A model generated the notes under the pieces. The model saw nothing but the letters and a program-made list of their open reading frames with translations, had not been told where the DNA came from and did no database searches. Below are positions 25,745 through 34,800 of a DNA stretch of 64,000 bases, in pieces. Every line of letters begins with the position of its first letter. Positions within the stretch are counted from its first letter, which is position 1. This DNA is from Candidatus Hydrogenedentota bacterium (lineage in GTDB: Bacteria > Hydrogenedentota > Hydrogenedentia > Hydrogenedentales > SLHB01): NCBI GenBank assembly GCA_013359265.1, contig JABWCD010000028.1:1-64000 (forward strand), read 5' to 3'. Position numbers and translations under genes: made by a program.

Positions 25745-27631
25745 TCACGATCCCAAAAGTTTGCGCACCGCGTCGGGGTTCGCGTTGACGGGTATCACGC
25801 ACCGAAAACTTATCTGCTGTCCCGGCGCGTAGTATTGCGCGGACTGAAACACCGGCAACGTCGGATTGTTGTCGACATCCAATGAAACAGTCACAACCCA
25901 CAGTTCATTTCCAAACGTCGGCAGTCCGTCCGCCTCCGGTTCGCCTCCCGTGACGGTGCGCGTCCACTCCGGAAATACGGTGGCCAGCGGCCCAGGTTCT
26001 TCCGCGAATGCGCGCTCCCATTCGTCACGCGAAGGGATGCGCATGCCTTGGTTCGCCGCGTACGCCTGCGCGTCGTAGTACTGGCTCGTTACCGCCGGTT
26101 GATCAAGCGTTGCGGCGGACGCGCTCGCCGGCCAGTTCGCGGACGGCGCCCACGCGCTGTATTGCGCAACCGTCACTGGATGCGTCGCCATGAAGAACCC
26201 GTCTTGATCGATGTCGTCGCCCGGCACTACGAAAAAATATTCGCCCTGCGGAAGCGGAGTTAGCAACGCCGCATAGCATTGCAGCGCCTGGTGCGCCAAC
26301 CTCGCCGCGCGTTCCGGATCGCGCTCGGCATTTAATTCGGCCGAAGCGCGCAACGTGCCAATCCGCTCGAAAATGCGCTTCACCGCTTCGTCCGTTTGTT
26401 CGCGGTTCGCCGTGAACTGTTCAGCGGCCACGATCAGTTCGGTCGCCGTTGTGTACCGTTGACGCCATTGCCGTTCGATCGATTCGCCGGGATCGGCCAC
26501 GGCCTGTGCATTCATCTCTTCCAACTGACGCGCGCGTCGCCCTTCGAGCCCGAAGACGCCAATTGCCGTCAGCGCGATCATGACGAGAACAAGAATACCG
26601 CCCGCGACGCGGCGCAGCGTCTCGCCGCGCGCCGCCGCGGGTGGTTTCACTATCTTCTTGGATTCGATCGTGCCCCCCCGCAACAAATCCATGACGCCCA
26701 AAAGCGCCAGCTTTAACTCGGCAACGGTCGCATAACGGTGGAACGGCTCCGGCTCGACGCATTTCGCGATAATCGGATCGAGCGCGGGGGGGACGTCGCG
26801 CAGAATCTGGGACGCCGGTTTCGGAACGCCCGTCGGAAGATTGCCGGTGAGTATTTCGTAAAGGATCACGCCGATGCTGTAAATGTCGGCGCGCGCGTCA
26901 ACCGTGCTGCTGTCCTTGAACTGCTCCGGCGGCATGTAGTGCGGCGTGCCCATGACCACGGCCGTCGCCGTCAACTTTCCGGTCGTCATCAACTTCGAGA
27001 TGCCGAAGTCCATCAGCTTCAGCGAGCCGTCCGGCAAAATCATGATGTTCTCGGGCTTGAGGTCGCGGTGGACCGTGTACTGGTGCGCGTATTCGAGCGC
27101 CGTGCACAGATCGATCATGATCTTCACCGTGTCCTTCACCGGCAGGCGCTCGCCGGGCAACAGCTCCTCGAGCATGTTGCGCAGCGACTTACCCTGCAGA
27201 TACTCCATCGAAATGTAGAGCACCTGATCCGCCATGCCGATGTCGTGCACACGAACGATGTTCGGATGGGAAAGCTGCCGCGCAATACGCGCCTCGTTGA
27301 AAAACCGCTCGACGACCATCTTGTCTCGCAGGTACTGCGGCAGCAGCGTCTTCAACGCGACCTGCTCCTTCAGCGTGTTGTCGTGGACGCGATAAATGCA
27401 CCCCATCCCGCCTTTTCCCACAAGGTCGAGAATGGTATAGCGGCTTGCGACAAGTTGCCCTTTGCGGAATGTCGAGTGTCCGCCGGATTGGCCTAGCGGC
27501 TGCGGCGCGGACGGCGGCTTCGGCCCCGAACCGTGAACGCGCACCTTCGGCAACGGCGCGCCGCATTGCATGCAGTCCTTGCGCGTCGCGTCGTTCGTGT
27601 GCTCGCACACCGGACACTTTATCTTCGTCAT
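25745..27631 (-). CDS. Ser/Thr protein kinase with FGE-sulfatase-like C-terminal domain
   Basis: A 628-residue membrane kinase. A zinc ribbon (CPVCEH and CMQCG, residues 6-24) precedes the kinase domain: Gly loop GKGGMG (72-77), Lys94, HRDLKPEN with catalytic Asp190, DFGISK with Asp208, and MPPEQF in place of APE. One membrane segment follows at about residue 335 (GGILVLVMIALTAIGVFGLEG). The outer part has a helical stretch, then an FGE-sulfatase-like fold with DGFFMATHPVTVAQYSAW, MRIPSRDEWERAFAEE and FRCVIPV. Such kinase-FGE fusions are common in Planctomycetes-like and myxobacterial genomes. Substrate and signal are unknown. Confidence 0.9.
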   Translation of the reverse strand: MTKIKCPVCEHTNDATRKDCMQCGAPLPKVRVHGSGPKPPSAPQPLGQSGGHSTFRKGQLVASRYTILDLVGKGGMGCIYRVHDNTLKEQVALKTLLPQYLRDKMVVERFFNEARIARQLSHPNIVRVHDIGMADQVLYISMEYLQGKSLRNMLEELLPGERLPVKDTVKIMIDLCTALEYAHQYTVHRDLKPENIMILPDGSLKLMDFGISKLMTTGKLTATAVVMGTPHYMPPEQFKDSSTVDARADIYSIGVILYEILTGNLPTGVPKPASQILRDVPPALDPIIAKCVEPEPFHRYATVAELKLALLGVMDLLRGGTIESKKIVKPPAAARGETLRRVAGGILVLVMIALTAIGVFGLEGRRARQLEEMNAQAVADPGESIERQWRQRYTTATELIVAAEQFTANREQTDEAVKRIFERIGTLRASAELNAERDPERAARLAHQALQCYAALLTPLPQGEYFFVVPGDDIDQDGFFMATHPVTVAQYSAWAPSANWPASASAATLDQPAVTSQYYDAQAYAANQGMRIPSRDEWERAFAEEPGPLATVFPEWTRTVTGGEPEADGLPTFGNELWVVTVSLDVDNNPTLPVFQSAQYYAPGQQISFRCVIPVNANPDAVRKLLGS

Positions 27632-27693
27632 CCGCCCGCCCTCAACTACGCGCGCATTTTACACGACCCGCTTACCGCAAACACGCCGCCGGT

Positions 27694-30465
27694 TCAGGAT
27701 GCGCCCCGCGCGGAAAGCTCATCCAGTTTGCGCCGCGCTTCCGCCGCCTCCTGCGCCTTTCCCCACGCCGTGTACAGTTCCACCCGGTACGCCCAAACCT
27801 CGCCGCTCTCTGGAACGTATCGCGCAAACCGGTCGAGATACGCTTCCGCCTCTTCGTATTCCTTGTAGCGTACGAACTGCGCAAACCGCTGCGGCGCGAT
27901 CTCGCTGTAGTACGACCGCGCAAGAATGTCCGTCGGATCGATGTCCAGGGCTTCCTCGAAGATACGCTCCGGATTGCCAATCGGCCCAACCGCATATACC
28001 GTTTCGATGCCCTCGATCGTAATGGCCCGCGCGCGATGCCGGCGTTCGAGTCGTTCGCGCAACTCGGCTCCAGCCGATTGCAGTGTCTGCTCGTCCGCTA
28101 TCGCGAAGGGGCTTTCAAAATGAGGAATGAGCGCGCGCAACGAATCCCCGACCGTATTCTGGTGCAGAATTCGCGGTACCAGGAACTCGACCCACGGGCG
28201 ATCGTCGCTCATTACCGGCGCGTCGCCCGCGAACGTAGCAATCGCTTCGCCGGACATGAAATAACTCGACAGCATGTCCGTCGCGTCCACAAAACCCACT
28301 TCTCCCATTCCATCCGCAATTTGCGGCTCGGACATGCGCCGCACCGCGTTCCCAATGTCGATACGCAGCGGATTCTCGCTTCCCGCCACAAACAGGTCCG
28401 CATTGACGAACCATGCCGTGCAGTACGGAAACACCTCGTGAAACGTGCGCATCGCCGTACGGACCACTTCCAGGTTGGTGGCGTGCAACGGCACCCACTG
28501 CACGACGATCCCATTCGGCGCCAGCCGCATCTTGCACAGTTCGTAAAACTCTTCCGAGTAAAAGGTCGAAACTCCCGCGACCGCGAGCGGCATCGGCTCG
28601 AACGTGATTACGTCGTACCGTCCCTCGTGCGTCAGCAGGAAGTTGCGCCCATCGTCGACGTGCATCCGCAGGTTCGGGTTGGCCAGCGCATGCCAGTTGT
28701 CGTCCTCAAACAGGTGCGCCATCTCCAACACGTCATGCGATAGTTCCACGCCGGTAACCGACAGATGCGATGTCGCGAGCGTGCCCGCCGTAATGCCGGA
28801 CCCGAAACAGATGAGCAGCGCCGTCTTCGGTTCCCGATCGAAAACAAACGGCAACACGCCCTGAAACCGGTTCATGCGAACGCCTTTCAGAATCGATTGC
28901 GTCGCCTGTACGCCGTTGATCCAAAGCGCGCGGTTCGAGTTGCCCGTGTTGCCCACCGGTTCCGACACGACAACCGTCCCCTCGACCCCCTCGCGAAACG
29001 CGACGACGCGATGCTCCGGCGGCAGGTAGCTCCTGTTCAACGACTCGCTCACGTCGCGCGGCAGTTTCGAGACAACAACCCCGCCCACACATATGACAAG
29101 GACGAGCAGGGCCACTTTTGGAATCGTCCGCACGGCGCTCGTACACGCGAGTACGATTCCGATCGCGATCAGCACCGCGCCGAGCACCGCGATGCCCGTG
29201 TGCGCGCCAAGCGTCGGCAGCAGAATGTATCCACCCGCGATCGCGCCCAGCACTCCGCCAAATGTGTTGAGACCGTAGAGCCGCCCAATGTCTTTACCCA
29301 ATCGCGCGTGCGACGCGGCCACGGCGCGGACCGCGAAAGGAAACGTCATTCCGATGAACACGGTCGGAACTAGCAACACCGTGAACGACGACGCGAACAG
29401 GACCCTCATTTGTCCTTCGAATTGGAGCGAGTATTCGTGTTGAAACCGTTGTACCGTTTCCGGGAGGCGTTCGATAAAGATGAGCGTAGCCGCGCACGCG
29501 ATTCCCGCCGCGCACTCGACGAGCCCAAGCGCGAACACGGGGGACTTCATGCGGTCCGCCAACGCCGCCGCAATGAGACTCCCCAACGCAATGCCAACCA
29601 GGATCGACGCCAGCATCGCCGTGTAGGCATACGTTGTGCCCATAAACACGAGCGTAAGCACCCGCGTCCACATCACTTCGAGCGCCAGCGTGCAAAAGCC
29701 GGATACTGCAAACGCGATCGCGACGATCGATATCGCCTTGGCGGCAGGCGTGCCGCTTGTCCGTTGCTCGAATGTCGCGTCCTCTTTTTCGTATGCGAAC
29801 CAGCCGCACGCGATCAGCGCGAAAATCCCGATGCCGATATTCGCCGCCGCGGCAATGTACGTCGTCTTCGCGTATCCGTACAGCTCGATGCCGTAGATTC
29901 CCGCGAATACGCACCCCGACACGGCGCCGGCCGTGTTGATGACGTAGAGCAGACCAATCCGCAACCCGCGCGTGCGGTCCGAGCGCCCAATCATTTTCGA
30001 GAGCAGCGGCAACGTCGCGCCCATCAGCGTCACGGGGACGATGAGGAACGCGGCCGCCAGCAACGCGCGCAACGCAACGCCACCTGCGCGCGACGTGGCG
30101 AACGTCTGCAACGCCTGCGCAACGATGAACTCGCCGCGATCGATCCCGACTATGAACAGAACGGCCCAAACGCCAATCAGGATTTCGAAGACGCCGTAAA
30201 TGCGCAGCGGGTTCGCGCATCGGTCTGCGATTCGTCCACCCCAGAAACTTCCGATGCCAAGTCCCAAAAAGAAAACGGAAAGGACCGTGCTGACCGCATA
30301 CGCCGTCGTGCCGAACAGCAACACCAGCTTGCGCGTCCATACGACTTGGTACACAAGCCCCGCGGCGCCGGAAAGGTAGAAGAACAGCAGCACGACCCCA
30401 AACGGCCCCCACTCGCGCGCAACCCTCCTGTACGTGCTGATGGGAATACCAAAGAATCTGTCCAC
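27694..30465 (-). CDS. Fused MFS-like / spermidine synthase-like membrane protein
   Basis: A 923-residue protein. The N-terminal two-fifths hold many membrane helices in a transporter-like layout (FFYLSGAAGLVYQVVWTR start, VFFLGLGIGSFWGG, LMGATLPLLSK). The C-terminal part has the spermidine-synthase Rossmann fold (LLICFGSGITAGTLA; VTGVELSHDVLEMA; VDDGRNFLLTHEGRYDVITFEP; STFYSEEFYELCKMRL). A short TPR-like end follows (ARSYYSEIAPQRFAQF). In this fused family the aminopropyltransferase activity is often unproven and some members lack substrate residues, so naming it a polyamine enzyme is only by fold. It is divergent from the propeller gene at 30658. Confidence 0.85.
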   Translation of the reverse strand: MDRFFGIPISTYRRVAREWGPFGVVLLFFYLSGAAGLVYQVVWTRKLVLLFGTTAYAVSTVLSVFFLGLGIGSFWGGRIADRCANPLRIYGVFEILIGVWAVLFIVGIDRGEFIVAQALQTFATSRAGGVALRALLAAAFLIVPVTLMGATLPLLSKMIGRSDRTRGLRIGLLYVINTAGAVSGCVFAGIYGIELYGYAKTTYIAAAANIGIGIFALIACGWFAYEKEDATFEQRTSGTPAAKAISIVAIAFAVSGFCTLALEVMWTRVLTLVFMGTTYAYTAMLASILVGIALGSLIAAALADRMKSPVFALGLVECAAGIACAATLIFIERLPETVQRFQHEYSLQFEGQMRVLFASSFTVLLVPTVFIGMTFPFAVRAVAASHARLGKDIGRLYGLNTFGGVLGAIAGGYILLPTLGAHTGIAVLGAVLIAIGIVLACTSAVRTIPKVALLVLVICVGGVVVSKLPRDVSESLNRSYLPPEHRVVAFREGVEGTVVVSEPVGNTGNSNRALWINGVQATQSILKGVRMNRFQGVLPFVFDREPKTALLICFGSGITAGTLATSHLSVTGVELSHDVLEMAHLFEDDNWHALANPNLRMHVDDGRNFLLTHEGRYDVITFEPMPLAVAGVSTFYSEEFYELCKMRLAPNGIVVQWVPLHATNLEVVRTAMRTFHEVFPYCTAWFVNADLFVAGSENPLRIDIGNAVRRMSEPQIADGMGEVGFVDATDMLSSYFMSGEAIATFAGDAPVMSDDRPWVEFLVPRILHQNTVGDSLRALIPHFESPFAIADEQTLQSAGAELRERLERRHRARAITIEGIETVYAVGPIGNPERIFEEALDIDPTDILARSYYSEIAPQRFAQFVRYKEYEEAEAYLDRFARYVPESGEVWAYRVELYTAWGKAQEAAEARRKLDELSARGAS

Positions 30466-30657
30466 GTGCCCGCCCAGTCCCCGTTTCGTGCCGCCGTTCG
30501 CCGCAAGCCGTCGCGCATTCTACACAACCGCGCTTCCGATCGCTCAACATCCGACCGCTCGCCGCGCCGCGTGGAACTGGCGGGGCCGTCTGGTTTATCG
30601 TAATCGCCGCAGGGTACGTGTCAATTGGCTGCGTTCTTGAAATGGGAGGGAACTGCC

Positions 30658-31776
30658 GTGTTCCGAATCGTTCCGCTTGTGTTTGCCGCCGCTCTTCTCG
30701 TTGCGCCGTTGTCCTTCGCGCATCCCGGCCACCGTCATGACAAGGACGCCTCGACCATCACGCTTGCCCAGGCAGACGCGAACGCCCCGGCAAAATCCAG
30801 TCCCGGTGTCACCGGCCAAGGCGACCTCAAGTTCAAGCTGCTCTACAAGAGCGATCACCTTCCCGCGGAAGCCGTCGCTGTCTTAACGAAAGCGCACGGC
30901 GGCTTCGCCGTAGACCGGCGCGGCGATCGGGGTGAAGTCTACTTTGCGCTTCCAGGAGCGGGCATCATCGAAATCAGCCGCGATCTGAAGAAAACGAAAA
31001 TGGTAAGGACGGCCGCGGTCATGAAAGACACGAACCTGCACAACGCGGCCATATGGTATGCGGGCGACGGTTCGCCGTACCTCGTGTTCCCCGGAAACGA
31101 CGTTGGTAAGGTATTTACAACGACGCTCGAGGGCACGCTCGTCAACACACTCGATGCGCCCATTGCGGACACCGAGTTCGGCGTTGACACAGTCAACGCA
31201 TACTTTGACGCCGGCGAGAAATTCGTCCCAACCGATGTGACGAAACTAGGCAATCTCTACTACGTCGCAACGGGTTACTCGAAGCTGGACTACGTCCTGA
31301 CCGCAAACGTCGAAGGCAACGCCGCGTCTGTCACATGGAATAAGCTCGCATTCGGCGGCAAAGGCGACGGACCGGGCCAGTTCGGTACAGGCCACGGCAT
31401 CACGCCAAGCCCGGACGGCAAACAAATCACGGTGGCCGACCGTCCGAACGCCCAGATCGATCGCTTCACTCCCGAAGGTGCCTACGTCGACACCGTATCG
31501 CTGCCCGCCGGTTCGCTCGCGTGCGACATTGACTACACGGAAGGCCTCGCCGTCATCGGCTGCCTGGACGGCCCCGACAAGTCGAAGGGCGCGCCCATCT
31601 ACCTGCTGAAAGACGACGCCATCGTATCCACCCTCATGCCCAAGGAAGACCTTGGCCTCGAAAACTTCGTACACGTACACAACGCCACGATGACCAAAGT
31701 CGGCGACAAACTCTACGTCATCGCGCAGGCCTGGAATCCGGGAGACTTCGCCATCCTTGAACAAGTGAAAGAATAA
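30658..31776 (+). CDS. Secreted NHL/beta-propeller-like hypothetical protein
   Basis: A 372-residue exported protein. I chose GTG at 30658, preceded by GGGAGGG, giving MFRIVPLVFAAALL and a signal peptide ending SFA. An in-frame TTG 33 nt upstream lacks this. The mature end starts HPGHRHDKD, a His-rich segment that could bind metal. The body shows propeller-like blades, including GPGQFGTGHGITPSPDGKQI and VADRPNAQIDRFTPEGAYV, close to NHL-repeat spacing. No catalytic motif is seen. It stands alone before the TIR protein gene, 84 nt away on the same strand. Confidence 0.7.
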   Translation: MFRIVPLVFAAALLVAPLSFAHPGHRHDKDASTITLAQADANAPAKSSPGVTGQGDLKFKLLYKSDHLPAEAVAVLTKAHGGFAVDRRGDRGEVYFALPGAGIIEISRDLKKTKMVRTAAVMKDTNLHNAAIWYAGDGSPYLVFPGNDVGKVFTTTLEGTLVNTLDAPIADTEFGVDTVNAYFDAGEKFVPTDVTKLGNLYYVATGYSKLDYVLTANVEGNAASVTWNKLAFGGKGDGPGQFGTGHGITPSPDGKQITVADRPNAQIDRFTPEGAYVDTVSLPAGSLACDIDYTEGLAVIGCLDGPDKSKGAPIYLLKDDAIVSTLMPKEDLGLENFVHVHNATMTKVGDKLYVIAQAWNPGDFAILEQVKE

Positions 31777-31860
31777 AGTCTCCCGCATACTCGGGCAGGT
31801 TTGACACGGAGAACGCACACAATCGCACGATAGCCGCCCAACTGGGAATGCATACGGCCT

Positions 31861-34800
31861 ATGTCCGACGCGTCGAAGCCGGAAGCCGGTTACCAATACT
31901 CCGCGTTTATCAGCTACCGCCACCTGGAACTCGATCGGGGCTGGGCGAAATGGCTGCTGAACGCCCTCGAAACCTACCGCGTTCCGCGCGCGCTCCGCGC
32001 GCGCGGCTTCCCGGCGACGCTCGGCAAGTCCTTTCGCGACGAAGATGAGGTCCCGGCCTCCTGCGATCTGAACGAACAAATCGTCCAGGCCCTCGTCGCG
32101 TCAAAGTTCCTCATTGTCATTTGCTCCCGTCACACGCCCCAATCCCGGTGGATTTGCCGCGAGATCGAAATGTTCCGCGAGATGGGCCGTGGCGCTCGCA
32201 TTCTCGCACTCCTCATTGATGGCGATCCCGATGACTCGTTCCCAAAAGTCCTCACCGAAGAGCAGCAAATACACAATCTTCCCGATGGCACGCGGCACGA
32301 AGAAACGGTCGTCATCGAACCGCTGGCGGCGGACGTGCGCCCGCGCCACGACGAATCCATGCGCGAACTCCGCCGAATGGCCCTGCTTCGGTTCGCGGCG
32401 TGCATTCTTGGCTGCAGGTTTGACGATCTCCGCCAGCGCGACCGCGAACGCCGCAATCGTGTTCGCCGCCTCGTATCGGCGGGCGTCGCCGCCCTGCTCG
32501 CGCTCGGTGCGAGCATCGGCCTTTGGTACTGGGACAAAAGCCGCGTCAAAGAGTTCTTCTACGAAGATTTCGTACCGCGCTACGGCGTAGCCGAAGGCGT
32601 ACGGCCCGTGACGCCCGAACAGAGCGCCCGCATCGCCCAACGCTATCGCTTTCAAACCCGCGGCGGGCGCGTGCTCCGCGTGTTCCGCGAATCTGGCCGC
32701 GGGAAGCCCGCCCCCGATAACGAGGACGTCACCGAGCGCGTGTACCACTACCGCGCCGATGGCCAGGTCGAACGCGTCGAACTGAAGGACAATCTCGGCC
32801 GCCCCATTCGCGAGTTGGTATTCAGCGCGGACCTCAAGAACGTCAACTTCCGCAGCGGAAACCGCCCCGTTACGCAACCATCCGCGACAATCTCCCTGCC
32901 AACCGTCTCGCTCAATCCGCGCACCAGCATCACGCAGCACCAACTCGCCTACGACGAACGCGGCTATCCGATCGAGACCCGCTACGCCGACGTCTGGGGC
33001 ACGCCGCGTCCCGACGCCGACGGCAGTTTCGGGTCCCGGTTCGAACTCAACGAGCGAGGCCAGGTGCTGCGCGCGTTTCAACTCGACGCCGAGGGAAACG
33101 TCCGCGCCGACCGAAGCGGCGTCATGTCCTACGAACGTACCTATGACGACGCGGGCCGCGAGGTCCGAAGCACCGCGCTCGACGCCGACGGCAGCGCAAT
33201 CGATGTCGTGGGCGGGTACTGCGTCGAGGAACGGGCCTACGATGCGCACGGCAACCTTACGGAAGCGCGGTTCAAGAACAGCAGCGGCGAACTGGTGCGC
33301 AATCTCGACGAGGTTGCGATCGTACGGCATGAACTCAACCCCCACGGCCAACCTGCTCGAACAACCTACTTCGATACGGCCGAGATGCCCACGCTGGATC
33401 GCAACGGTATCGGCGAAATCCGGTTCGCGTACGACAACAACGGGTACATCGCCGAAGAACTCTATTTCGATGCCCGCGGTAAACCCACGCTCACGCCCGC
33501 GGGATACCACCGCGTTCGCTACATACGCGACGATACCGGCTTTGCCACGCGCACCGAGTATTTCGGACTGGACGACAAACCAACCCTGTCGCGCGATGGA
33601 TACGCCAGCAGCGAAGTACACATTGGCGATGACGGCAACGTCTTCGAGGTCTCGTGTTTTGGCACATCCGGCGAACCCGTATATGCGTTCTCAGGGTGGG
33701 CGCGCGTCGTTGTCGTAATGGACGACCGTGGCAAGGTCACTGAAACGCGCGGAACCTCGCCGGACGGGCAGCCGGTCGTCAACAAGGAAGGCTTCGCCGG
33801 CGTCAAACTATCGTACGACGTGCGCGAAAACATGACCGAACTCCGGTGGCTCGGTGAGGACGGCAATCCAATCGACGTGCCGTCATTTGGCGCCGCAACG
33901 TACAAACTCGCGTACGACGACAGGGGCAACCTTGCCGAGGCGGCCGCCTTCGGCGCCGACGGAAAGCCCGCGCGCCGCCCGGACGGCGTCTCGATAGAAC
34001 GATGGACATACGACGATTCCGGCAATAAGACCCGGACCGAATACTTCGACGAAAGCGCGAGCGCGGTCGCGTCCAAGGCGGGATACGCCCGAATCGATTT
34101 CACATACGACGCAAATGGTTTTGTAACGAGCGAGTCGTATTTCGGCGCGCATGGCGAACCGGCCGTGTCCGCTGACGGTTTCGCAGTCGTAAAGATGGAA
34201 AACGATTCACGCGGCTACGTCATTCGCGAATCGCGCTTCGACGCCCACGGGCAGCCCACTCCCGACGCCGGGGGCGCGGCAGAGACGCGCTGGGCGTACG
34301 ACGAGCGCGGCCTCGTCCGAGAAACCGCGCACTTCGACGTCGATGGGCGCCCCGTCATCGTCAAAGAACAATTTGCCCGATTGGTACACACATACGACGA
34401 CCGCGGCTGGCTCTCATCTATATCGTACTTTGGCGCGGACGGACTGCCGTACCCCAGCCGCGACGCGTACGCGCGAATCGATTTCAAATACGATGACCGC
34501 GGCAATACCATCGGCGAGTCCTATTTTGACACCCTCGGCAACGCCGCACTATCGGTGCGCGGTTACGCGCGGCTCGCGCGCACCTTCGACGAACGCGATC
34601 GCCGCACGTCCGTGTCCTACTTCGATGCGGACGGAAACCCCACGCTCGCCGTCGACGGGTACGCCGGTGTCGCATACACCTACGACGCGCGCGGCAACCT
34701 CGTCGGTGAAACCTATCTCGATACCCGAAACGCGCCGGCATGGTCCCGCGACGGATACGCCCGAACCGCTCACGCGTACAACGCTCGCGGAGACCGTATT

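Noticed and set aside
31802-31830. Promoter for the TIR-YD gene at a TTGACA
   Set aside because: No acceptable -10 hexamer lies at 16-18 nt; the nearest candidate is only 11 nt away.
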